DNA from: an uncultured Lachnospiraceae bacterium
GTDB lineage: Bacteria > Bacillota > Clostridia > Lachnospirales > Lachnospiraceae
Reading direction: 5' to 3'
DNA: 5,377 bases
Assembly: GCA_934371475.1 (NCBI GenBank)
Contig: CAKRNX010000155.1
Span: 1 to 5,377, forward strand
The notes under the pieces are model-generated. The model worked only from the letters and a program-made list of their open reading frames with translations. It was not told the DNA's origin and did not search any database. Shown piece by piece: positions 1 to 5,377 of the stretch. Each line of letters opens with the position of its first letter. Within the stretch, counting starts at the first letter, position 1. The position numbers and the translations under genes are program-made.

Positions 1-1505
1 GTACTTCTCTCAATATCAATCACACTCTCCACCTGCCTGATCTTATCGATCAGATAATTCAGGGTTGCCTTGCCGGGCACCTGGAACTCCATGCTGATCG
101 TGGCCAGTCCCTGCTTGCTGGTACGACAGTTGACCGAATTGACATCAATCTTTCGCTCCGTAAAAATCTTGGTAATATCCACCAGAAGTCCGGTTCTATT
201 GTTGGCAAAAATCCTGATCTCTGCCATATAAAGCCCCTGCTCATGATCATCATCCGTCTGCCATTCCGCGTCTATCAGACGCGCTCTCTCACTTTCAGGC
301 AGACTCACGATATTGATACAGTCTGTCCGGTGGATCGACACACCACGCCCCCTGGTCACAAATCCCACAATCTCATCTCCCGGCACCGGACTGCAGCATT
401 TGGAAAAGCGGACAGCCACATCATCAATCCCCTTCACAGTGATTCCGCTCTTCGACTTGGTAATGCGCATTTTTTCTTTGGAATTCTGCGCTTCACTCAT
501 GATCTGCTCATCCGTGATGTGCCGTTTGTGATCTTTCTCATAACCTTCGAGGAGCTTGTTGACAATCTGCCCCTCTTTCAGACCGCCGTGCCCTACCGCG
601 GCCATCACAGAATCCCAGTCTTTAAAGCCATATTTGCGGATCACACTGGCCGTATAGTCCGGTTTCATCAGATCCGGGAGCGCCAGCCCCTTGGCTTTGC
701 AGTAATTTTGCAGCAGTTCTTTTCCGCGTACAATATTGTCCTCTTTGCGTTCTTTCTTGAACCACTGACTGATTTTATTTTTTGCCTGGGTACTCTTGAC
801 AATTTTCAGCCAGTCACGGCTCGGACCCTTGGAATTCTGAGAAGTAATGATCTCAATCCGGTCCCCGTTCTGTATCTTGTAATCAATCGTCACAAGCTTG
901 CCGTTGACTCTGGCACCGATCATCCTATTGCCCACGGCGCTGTGAATACTGTAGGCAAAATCGATAGGTGTTGATCCATTGGGAAGATTCTTAACATCTC
1001 CCTCCGGCGTGAAGCAGTATACACTCTCATTAAACAGATCCAGGTCGCTCTTGAGCAGGCTCATGAACTCCCTGTTATCGGACATATCCCGCTGCCACTC
1101 CAGAATCTGGCGCAGCCAGGTCAGCTTTTCTTCCTCCTGCTCAGGTCTCGGCTTTTTGCCGTCGGAAGCTTCTTTGTATTTCCAGTGAGCTGCAATACCG
1201 TACTCTGCCACCCGGTGCATCTCAAATGTACGGATCTGTATCTCAAACGGTGAACCGTTCGGTCCGATCAGCGTCGTATGCAGGGACTGATACATATTCT
1301 GCTTGGGCATGGCGATATAATCTTTGAAACGCCCCGGAATGGGCTTGTACATCTCATGGATTACGCCCAGCGCCGCATAGCAGTCCTTCACGGTATCTAC
1401 AATGATACGAACTGCAAACAGATCATAGATCTGATCCAGCGTTTTCTGCTGATTGACCATTTTTTTGTAAATGCTGAAGAAATGCTTGGCCCTTCCGTTT
1501 AACAT
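1..1505 (-). CDS. relA: C-terminal fragment of Rel: synthetase, TGS, CC (zinc-finger-like) and ACT domains, separated from its N-terminus; incomplete at window edge
   Basis: This frame is open from just after a TAG at 1511-1509 through ATG 1505 to the window edge, 501 codons. It opens with M-L-N-GRAKHFFSIYKKM, the ATP-binding start of the synthetase core. Synthetase residues expected to be catalytic are present: D28 in YDLFAVR and E88 in FEIQIRT; the GRFKDYIA and YQSLHTT motifs are also intact. TGS begins near residue 163 (YCFTPEGDV, GSTPIDFAYSIH). The paired cysteines of the zinc-finger/RIS region are C370-C371 (SKCCSPVPGDE). ACT starts near 427 (MAEIRIFANNRTG). Translation from ATG 1505 is doubtful: the only purine-rich stretch (GAGG) abuts the ATG with no spacing, and the start lies inside the upstream frame, which overlaps it by 83 nt. 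The fragment would also lack the first synthetase strand. It is most likely the untranslated remainder of the broken gene. Confidence 0.85.
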   Translation of the reverse strand, partial: MLNGRAKHFFSIYKKMVNQQKTLDQIYDLFAVRIIVDTVKDCYAALGVIHEMYKPIPGRFKDYIAMPKQNMYQSLHTTLIGPNGSPFEIQIRTFEMHRVAEYGIAAHWKYKEASDGKKPRPEQEEEKLTWLRQILEWQRDMSDNREFMSLLKSDLDLFNESVYCFTPEGDVKNLPNGSTPIDFAYSIHSAVGNRMIGARVNGKLVTIDYKIQNGDRIEIITSQNSKGPSRDWLKIVKSTQAKNKISQWFKKERKEDNIVRGKELLQNYCKAKGLALPDLMKPDYTASVIRKYGFKDWDSVMAAVGHGGLKEGQIVNKLLEGYEKDHKRHITDEQIMSEAQNSKEKMRITKSKSGITVKGIDDVAVRFSKCCSPVPGDEIVGFVTRGRGVSIHRTDCINIVSLPESERARLIDAEWQTDDDHEQGLYMAEIRIFANNRTGLLVDITKIFTERKIDVNSVNCRTSKQGLATISMEFQVPGKATLNYLIDKIRQVESVIDIERS

Positions 1506-2256
1506 CCTCTACAATATGCTGTACAAACGCCTGGCGTTCTCCTTTTTTGAGCGCGATCTTCTCCACAAGATCATAGTAGACCTCCGGCTCCAGATATTTC
1601 AGGGACAGATCGTCCAGCTCCACCTTGATTTTGGAAATACCAAGTCTCTGGGCAATGGGGGCATAGATATCCATCGTCTCCCTGGCCTTCTCTTTCTGCT
1701 TCGCAGGCGACCAGTACTTGGCAGTCCGCATATTGTGCAGACGATCCGCCAGTTTTACCAGGATGACCCGGATATCCTTGGCCATGGCCAGGAACATTTT
1801 CCGCAGGTTCTCTGCCTGCACCTCTACTTTGTCCGCAGAGTAATTCAGCTGTCCCAGCTTTGTGACACCGTCCACAATCAGCTCCACCTCAGCTCCGAAC
1901 TCCTCCCGAAGCTGTTCCGAAGTCATAATCGTATCTTCCACCACATCATGAAGCAGACCGGCGACAATCGTCTCTTTATCCAGCTCCAGATCTGCCAGAA
2001 TAATGGCCACGCAAAGCGGATGAATGATGTAAGGCTCCCCTGATTTGCGCCTCTGGTCTTTGTGGGCCTCATAAGCCACATGGTAGGCCTTTTCAATCAT
2101 GGAAATATCGTCAGAAGGATGATATTTTGTCACGCTGCTGATCAGTTCCTGATACAGTTCCTCCGGACTGGTAAAATCTTTCATGGCCTTTACGCTTGCA
2201 TCTGCTTTTTTAATTTCCTCAATCTCATTCTGCTTCTTTTCTTCCGCATTTGGCAT
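1423..2256 (-). CDS. relA: N-terminal fragment of Rel: ppGpp hydrolase (HD) domain with a frameshifted tail
   Basis: This is the part of Rel that would be translated, 277 aa from ATG 2256. The frame can be extended to a GTG at 2304, but ATG 2256 is preferred because GGTGA lies about 6 nt upstream and no convincing site precedes the GTG. The HD (metal-dependent phosphohydrolase) domain covers about residues 50-200. It keeps the family's key residues: R70-K71 (RRKSGEP), H79 (IIHP), H103-D104 with E107-D108 (HDVVEDT), and D171 (KLADRLHN). The helical linker runs to K253. The last 24 residues (RKGQ onward to SDL, stop TGA at 1425-1423) are out-of-frame sequence with no family counterpart. By domain logic the product could still degrade ppGpp but could not make it. 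Whether the stub is stable is unknown. In long RSH proteins the C-terminal region restrains hydrolase/synthetase switching, so a free HD domain might be unregulated (inference). Confidence 0.85.
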   Translation of the reverse strand: MPNAEEKKQNEIEEIKKADASVKAMKDFTSPEELYQELISSVTKYHPSDDISMIEKAYHVAYEAHKDQRRKSGEPYIIHPLCVAIILADLELDKETIVAGLLHDVVEDTIMTSEQLREEFGAEVELIVDGVTKLGQLNYSADKVEVQAENLRKMFLAMAKDIRVILVKLADRLHNMRTAKYWSPAKQKEKARETMDIYAPIAQRLGISKIKVELDDLSLKYLEPEVYYDLVEKIALKKGERQAFVQHIVEDVKRKGQAFLQHLQKNGQSAENAGSDL

Positions 2257-2393
2257 AAGCTTCACCGTTTCTATCTTTAATAAAATGACTGTTCTATGAA
2301 TCACTTACGGCTGTCCCGCTGCCGAAATCTCGTGGCAGTCAGTTGAGCCCTGCTGCTGTTTTACAGATCCTGTCCGAAACCATCACTGTCTGA

Positions 2394-2921
2394 TCAGTTT
2401 CCCTCGTAGCGGATCACTGATTCTACGTCGTAATCTTTCAGCTTGTCACGGCCTTTCAGCCCTGCCAGCTCCATCAGAAATACTACCTTTACTACCTTGC
2501 CGCCCAGTTCCTCAATCAGTTTGATTGCCGCTTCAATCGTGCCGCCTGTGGCGATCAGATCGTCAATCACAACCACTCTCTGTCCCGGTTTGATTGAATC
2601 CTTGTGCATCTCAATGGTGGCTGTCCCGTACTCCAAGTCATATTCTCTGGAAATAGTCTCGCAGGGCAGTTTTCCCTTTTTCCGTACCATCACAAACGGC
2701 TTATGCAGCTCATACGCCACCGGCATACCAAAAATAAAACCTCTGGACTCAGTACCCACCACTACATCAAAATCATCGGGATCTCCCACTTTATCAAGGA
2801 TCCCTTCAATCGCCAGATGCAGTCCGTCCGCATCCTGAAGCACACTGGTCACATCTCTGAAAATAATACCCGGTTCCGGAAAATCAGGAATACTTCTCAC
2901 ATACTCTTCTAATTTTTTCAT
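2394..2921 (-). CDS. apt: Adenine phosphoribosyltransferase
   Basis: Cytoplasmic purine salvage enzyme: adenine + PRPP gives AMP + PPi. The 175-aa product has the usual length of bacterial APRT and aligns by eye along its whole span. The N-terminal hood has PDFPEPGIIFRDVT (residues 12-25). The core has VVGTESRGFIFG (54-65), the flexible loop with VRKKGKLP (79-86), and the PRPP-binding signature VVVIDDLIATGGT (116-128) with the acidic pair D120-D121. The start at ATG 2921 is fixed by AAAGGAG seven bases upstream and by the fit of MKKLEEYVRSIPDFP to the family N-terminus. It has its own promoter at about 3046-3074. The spacer to rel has no convincing terminator, so apt and rel are probably co-transcribed, an arrangement common in Firmicutes. 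In many relatives recJ precedes apt; here a G3E GTPase and add are upstream instead. Confidence 0.97.
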   Translation of the reverse strand: MKKLEEYVRSIPDFPEPGIIFRDVTSVLQDADGLHLAIEGILDKVGDPDDFDVVVGTESRGFIFGMPVAYELHKPFVMVRKKGKLPCETISREYDLEYGTATIEMHKDSIKPGQRVVVIDDLIATGGTIEAAIKLIEELGGKVVKVVFLMELAGLKGRDKLKDYDVESVIRYEGN

Positions 2922-2965
2922 TTCTTTGCTCCTTTATACACTTTCCCTGCAATTTATCATAAGGC

Positions 2966-2976
2966 GGACACTGTCC
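2966..2976. repeat. Short dyad in the apt leader
   Basis: GGACA-C-TGTCC is a perfect 5+5 inverted repeat with a one-base centre, about 45 bp before the apt start and inside its predicted leader. It could be a small operator half-turn dyad, but an 11-bp dyad is also easily expected by chance. Confidence 0.2.
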
Positions 2977-3045
2977 TCCTCCTGCACGCCAGGACTGCCT
3001 TCTGGATACGTTCCGGCGCGTTTTCTGGCAAACAACATCCAAAAT

Positions 3046-3074
3046 AGTATATCATTGTCATTAAATTTTCGCAA
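3046..3074 (-). promoter_or_regulatory. Predicted sigma-A-type promoter for apt (and rel)
   Basis: Read on the minus strand: -35 TTGCGA (3074-3069), a 17-bp spacer ending in TGA, and -10 TATACT (3051-3046). The TG one base before the -10 makes an extended -10 element. The start would be near 3038-3039, giving a leader of about 117 nt before ATG 2921. The -35 matches the consensus at 4 of 6 positions and the -10 at 5 of 6. It lies in the 262-bp gap after the GTPase gene. That supports apt-rel as a transcription unit separable from add and the GTPase, although I see no clear terminator between them. Confidence 0.6.
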
Positions 3075-3183
3075 CCTGGGATTTCTGCTCACATCATCTG
3101 CAGCAATAATGACTTTGCCCCAACACAAGCAGTTTTAAAATGCCCTGACATTCTTGCTGTGAGCTGTGCATTCTTCCCGCTGT

Positions 3184-4116
3184 TTAGTACAGATAGCGCT
3201 CCATTGCCTCCTGATGCAGCCCTTCTCCCACTGCAATCAGCACTTCCTGGCCTGCCGATGACGGTCTGATCTCCATCTGTTCCTTTGTGGCGTTCAGTTC
3301 CATCCAGCCGCCGTTCTCATTCCGGAAAAATCCCTTGATCCGGAACACCGTACCGCAGGCGGGATCTTTCACCAGCTTTCTGATCTGCCGCTCCAGCTCC
3401 TTCTGCCCAAGCTGCACATGCAGGAAAAACTTTGACTCAAATCCGCTCTCTCTGGAAATATCCCTCTTGACATAGCTTGCATTCACATAACCGCAGGAAG
3501 ACAGCTCCTCAAAATCTGCATCCGTAAATGTATCCCAGTCTCTGCTCACTACAGCCCCTTCCAGGCTTCTGCCGCATTTGATCTTCTGCAGCGCCTGCTC
3601 GATATGTTTCACAGTCCTGGCAGCCTTCTGAGGCGTTACTTCCTTCGTCCGGCTCAGCACAATCCTGCCTGCGCAGGCAGCCTCCGAAGCCAGCACATAA
3701 TCCACTTCGTCCGACAGCACATCCTCCAGCCCCGCATCGGCAATCGCAATCACATTTCCGATCGTATACCACTGATCCAGCGGCTCGTCATGGAGAAGAT
3801 CAAAAAATTCATCCATATCGAAGACACCGGAAGGTTCAATCAGCACTCTGTCATAGCCGCACATGCCCATGGCAATCAGCTTGGTGCGAAAGCGCCGCCT
3901 GTGCGTCTCCTGATCACAGCCCCCGGAAATCATTTCCAGTTCGCACTGATCTCCCTCCAGACTGTTCAAAAGCATCATATCAACATTTACCGCTCCCAGA
4001 TCATTCTCCAGGATCCCGATCCGGTATCCTTTTTCTATCAGCCAGGCCGCATATTTTTTGATAAATGTAGTCTTGCCTGATCCGAGGAAACCGGTAATCA
4101 GATCAATCTGCGTCAT
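3184..4116 (-). CDS. G3E (CobW/COG0523-like) P-loop GTPase, divergent subfamily without the CxCC motif
   Basis: G3E GTPases act in metal-centre assembly and metal homeostasis (CobW, UreG, HypB and ZNG1/ZagA-like zinc chaperones). This 310-aa protein has the N-terminal P-loop GFLGSGKTT (residues 9-17), a GILENDLGAVNVD switch-like segment (34-46), and the family-defining Walker B glutamate in VLIEPSGV (91-98, ExxG). A CobW_C-like region is suggested near 228-305 (FFLHVQL, VFRIKGFF, GWMELNA). Two hallmarks differ. The metal-binding GCxCC motif is replaced by GGCDQETHRRR (65-75), keeping one cysteine (C67). The NKxD guanine-recognition motif appears as LSRTKEV (154-160). It is therefore not a standard CobW, and its metal and client are unknown. 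ATG 4116 is chosen because AAAGGAGAG stands about 7 nt upstream and the P-loop sits at the expected distance. It follows add by 127 bp and may be co-transcribed with it. Confidence 0.85.
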   Translation of the reverse strand: MTQIDLITGFLGSGKTTFIKKYAAWLIEKGYRIGILENDLGAVNVDMMLLNSLEGDQCELEMISGGCDQETHRRRFRTKLIAMGMCGYDRVLIEPSGVFDMDEFFDLLHDEPLDQWYTIGNVIAIADAGLEDVLSDEVDYVLASEAACAGRIVLSRTKEVTPQKAARTVKHIEQALQKIKCGRSLEGAVVSRDWDTFTDADFEELSSCGYVNASYVKRDISRESGFESKFFLHVQLGQKELERQIRKLVKDPACGTVFRIKGFFRNENGGWMELNATKEQMEIRPSSAGQEVLIAVGEGLHQEAMERYLY

Positions 4117-4137
4117 GTCTTCTCTCCTTTGTCATCT

Positions 4138-4233
4138 AAAAGTCCTGCCCTGCTGCTTACAGCACTGTAATGGATAACTTCTTCGCCTGCAGCAGAGTAT
4201 TGCCCGTTTTTCGCAGCTGAACCCGGGACTTTT
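4138..4233 (-). other. Structured intercistronic element between add and the GTPase gene
   Basis: This 96-bp stretch has nested inverted repeats. The outer arms are perfect 8-mers AAAAGTCC (4138-4145) and GGACTTTT (4226-4233). The inner arms are perfect 7-mers CTGCTGC (4150-4156) and GCAGCAG (4189-4195). Next to the left inner arm is a perfect dyad TTACAG-CA-CTGTAA (4157-4170). An alternative hairpin (4151-4164; UGCUG-UAAG-CAGCA in the minus transcript) would compete with both the inner stem and the dyad. The outer stem begins about 10 nt after the add stop and ends about 22 nt before the GTPase ATG, close to its ribosome binding site. No U-tract follows, so it is not an intrinsic terminator of add. 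It could be an RNA processing or stability element, a cis-regulatory leader, an operator, or a small inserted repeat. I recognise no known riboswitch consensus. Confidence 0.4.
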
Positions 4234-4243
4234 CTTTACTTGC

Positions 4244-5230
4244 TCAAATCAGGCTGTCAAATGCTGCCTCTCTCGCATACTGCTGCATCACATCAATATC
4301 GTCATTCGTCAGTCCAAACGCCTCTTTTGCTTTTTCAATCTCGCTTCGGGCCGTCACACTGGAAAGTGTGCGGTTATCCGAATTAATCGTGGTATGTACA
4401 CCGGCTCTGTAGAGCGCTCCCAGCGGATGTTCTTTTGCCGTGGGATATGCCTGGATCTGCAGATTACTCGTAAGGCTGACCTCCAGGCAGACGCCGTCTC
4501 TGGCCAGCTCTCTTACAAGAGCTTCATCTTCAATCGCATGTACGCCGTGCCCAACTCTTCTGGCTCCCATACGCAGTGCCGTACGGATGCTGTCCGGTCC
4601 TGCTGCTTCCCCGGCATGGATCGTATAAGGCAGATCCAGCTTCTTAGCCAGCGCGAACACATTTTCAAAATTTTCGGTCGGATAAAGACTCTCTGCTCCG
4701 GCCAGATCTGCGCCGCATACTCCGCTGCCAAGAAATCGGGCAGTCTGACGGATCGTCTCCATATTTTTATCTTCCAGGCCATCGCCTCTCATACAGCACA
4801 GCAGAAGATTCGCCTTCATCTGCGGATATCTGGCCAGTGCTTCCTTCATTCCGTCGATCGATGCCTGAATGAACTCTTCCTGTGTATATCCCGTATTATT
4901 GGCATACAGAGGTGCATACCGGATCTCCGCATACTCATAATTCTCCAGAGCCAGATCTTCTGTCAGATCAAATGCCGCCCGTCGGATCGCCTCAGGTGTC
5001 CCCAGCACTCTTACCGGCAGTTCAAACCGTTTGAGACATTCCTCCAGGTTGCGGCAGTCTTCTGTTACCTGAAGATATTCTCTGGTCAGCTTTCCCAGAT
5101 CCTGCGTTGGCAGCTCAATTCCCTGCCATCCTGCCATCTCCACTACGGATGCAGGGCGGAGTGAACCGTCCAGATGAAGATGCAGCTCCGTTACTTTTCC
5201 CGGATAAACTGTACTGTTTTTCATTTCCAT
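4244..5230 (-). CDS. add: Adenosine deaminase (zinc-dependent)
   Basis: Cytoplasmic purine salvage enzyme that hydrolyses adenosine or deoxyadenosine to (deoxy)inosine and ammonia. The 328-aa product is a full-length amidohydrolase TIM barrel. Zinc ligands and catalytic residues are in place: H17 and H19 (ELHLHLDGS), H205 with catalytic E208 (TIHAGEAAGP), H228 (VGHGVHA), and D285 (TINSDNRTLS). SLTSN (252-256) is also present. N286 replaces the second Asp of the mammalian 'TDDP' motif; TDN is, as I recall, common in bacterial Add, so activity is expected. ATG 5230 is preferred over the in-frame ATG at 5224 because AAAGGA lies about 9 nt upstream of the first and about 15 nt from the second. 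A strong promoter lies about 80 bp upstream, with a palindrome over its -35 box. AMP/adenine deaminases and aminofutalosine deaminase are related alternatives, but the motif set and length fit Add best. Confidence 0.93.
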   Translation of the reverse strand: MEMKNSTVYPGKVTELHLHLDGSLRPASVVEMAGWQGIELPTQDLGKLTREYLQVTEDCRNLEECLKRFELPVRVLGTPEAIRRAAFDLTEDLALENYEYAEIRYAPLYANNTGYTQEEFIQASIDGMKEALARYPQMKANLLLCCMRGDGLEDKNMETIRQTARFLGSGVCGADLAGAESLYPTENFENVFALAKKLDLPYTIHAGEAAGPDSIRTALRMGARRVGHGVHAIEDEALVRELARDGVCLEVSLTSNLQIQAYPTAKEHPLGALYRAGVHTTINSDNRTLSSVTARSEIEKAKEAFGLTNDDIDVMQQYAREAAFDSLI

Positions 5231-5313
5231 ATTGAATGTTCCTTTCTTCTTTTTGCAAAAAACATAACTTTCAGGAATGTCTTTGCATTTCTGTGCGCAA
5301 ATATAATATCCTA

Positions 5314-5341
5314 ATTATAGCTTAATCTGTTTCTGTGTCAA
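5314..5341 (-). promoter_or_regulatory. Predicted sigma-A-type promoter for add
   Basis: On the minus strand there is an exact consensus -35 TTGACA (5341-5336), a 16-bp spacer and an exact consensus -10 TATAAT (5319-5314). The start would be near A at 5307, leaving a leader of about 77 nt before ATG 5230. The surroundings are AT-rich. The 16-bp spacing is one below optimal. Confidence 0.75.
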
Positions 5342-5353
5342 ATTCGAATTTGA
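5338..5353. promoter_or_regulatory. Perfect 16-bp palindrome overlapping the add -35 box: candidate operator
   Basis: TCAAATTCGAATTTGA is its own reverse complement over all 16 bases, and symmetry stops at the next pair (5337/5354). It covers four bases of the predicted -35 hexamer and extends upstream. A dimeric repressor bound there would block RNA polymerase. The sequence does not match a regulator consensus I can name with confidence. Confidence 0.5.
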
Positions 5354-5355
5354 AT

Positions 5356-5377
5356 AAAAAAACTCTTTTTCAGACAG
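5356..5377 (-). terminator. Possible 3' half of an intrinsic terminator of an upstream minus-strand gene
   Basis: Read on the minus strand, the window begins CTGTCTGAAAAAGAG followed by seven T (5362-5356). This looks like the descending arm of a hairpin plus its U-tract. The complementary arm would lie beyond the window, so the call cannot be confirmed here. Confidence 0.3.

Larger units (their letters stand above)
1..2256 (-). pseudogene. relA: Bifunctional (p)ppGpp synthetase/hydrolase (Rel, RelA/SpoT family), frame broken by an internal deletion; 3' end beyond window
   Basis: Long RSH enzymes make (p)ppGpp from ATP and GTP/GDP and hydrolyse it, setting the stringent response. Joined across the break, this locus has the whole family order: HD hydrolase, synthetase, TGS, helical region, zinc-finger-like CC motif and ACT. 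The first 253 residues are in one frame and the rest is in another. The frames meet near 1498-1505: the 'EDVK' helix end is followed, after a single base, by codons for 'GRAKHFF'. In the homologues I recall (B. subtilis Rel, E. coli SpoT) about 13 residues separate these points, so a net loss of about 38 nt fits better than a single-base slip. The second frame has no other interruption and ends at 'ESVIDIERS', normally a few residues before the C-terminus, so almost the whole gene is present. It follows apt, as in many Firmicutes. A true mutation and an assembly or sequencing artefact cannot be told apart from this sequence alone. Confidence 0.88.

Noticed and set aside
243..974. Long plus-strand open frame (243 codons) opposite rel
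   Set aside because: It is antisense to the well-conserved TGS-to-ACT coding frame. Its translation is low complexity with no domain signal. It is a shadow of rel.
2257..2304. GTG at 2304 as the rel start, adding 16 residues
   Set aside because: No ribosome binding site precedes it and the extra residues (MIHRTVILLKIETVKL) have no family match. ATG 2256 has GGTGA at good spacing.
2257..2393. Possible terminator between apt and rel (CTGCC...GGCAG around 2318-2337)
   Set aside because: The stem is only about 5 bp, or 4+3 with a bulge, and no T-tract follows on the minus strand. It does not support termination.
2934..3128. A 64-codon minus-strand open frame in the gap upstream of apt
   Set aside because: It shows no recognisable family or plausible ribosome binding site, and it overlaps the predicted apt promoter and leader. 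It is most likely a chance frame.
3149..3175. CATTCTT repeated at 3149 and 3169, with GCTGTG twice between
   Set aside because: The repeats are short (6-7 bp), have no symmetry, and sit just after the GTPase stop. They are compatible with chance.
3604..4080. Plus-strand open frame opposite the GTPase gene
   Set aside because: It is a shadow of the conserved P-loop/ExxG coding strand, with no independent start signal or domain.
4394..5164. Long plus-strand open frame (256 codons) opposite add
   Set aside because: It is antisense to a full-length adenosine deaminase with all catalytic motifs. Its translation resembles no family.
5250..5261. TTTTTGCAAAAA palindrome in the add leader
   Set aside because: It is a homopolymer-driven AT-rich dyad of 12 bp. 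Such palindromes are common by chance in AT-rich leaders, and it is unlikely to form a stable hairpin.

Overview
All recognisable genes in this window lie on the minus strand. In transcription order (high to low coordinates) they are adenosine deaminase (add), a G3E/CobW-family GTPase that lacks the usual cysteine motif, adenine phosphoribosyltransferase (apt), and a long RelA/SpoT-type alarmone enzyme whose reading frame is broken. The apt-rel adjacency, AGGAG-type ribosome binding sites, near-consensus sigma-A-type promoters and the protein sequences (for example the Rel segment around HDVVEDT and the GTPase segment around EPSG) point to a low-to-mid GC Firmicute. A gut Clostridia/Lachnospiraceae-type organism is most likely. 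This is a judgement from sequence familiarity, not a database result.

Layout. 5377-5231: a possible half terminator at the edge, then a strong add promoter (TTGACA, 16 bp, TATAAT) whose -35 box is overlapped by a perfect 16-bp palindrome. 5230-4244: add, 328 aa. 4243-4117: a 127-bp gap holding nested inverted repeats. 4116-3184: the GTPase, 310 aa. 3183-2922: a 262-bp gap with a good promoter (TTGCGA, 17 bp with an extended -10, TATACT) and a leader of about 117 nt. 2921-2394: apt, 175 aa. 2393-2257: a short spacer without a clear terminator. 2256-1: rel, running off the window a few codons before its expected end.

The main anomaly is in rel. The N-terminal frame (2256-1423) has an intact hydrolase (HD) domain but shifts out of frame at about 1498. 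The rest of the protein (synthetase, TGS, helical, zinc-finger-like and ACT domains) is open in another frame from 1505 to the window edge. The join does not look like a one-base error. About 13 residues that normally separate the 'EDVK' helix from 'GRxKH' are absent and only one base remains between them, so the lesion looks like a net deletion of about 38 nt. If real, the cell keeps a hydrolase-only fragment and loses the full-length synthetase.

Functional theme: add (adenosine to inosine), apt (adenine plus PRPP to AMP) and rel (ppGpp from GTP/GDP and ATP) all touch purine nucleotide balance. The GTPase next to the zinc enzyme add could be a metal-handling partner, but that is inference. 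I see no mobile element, CRISPR array, tRNA or rRNA in the window.
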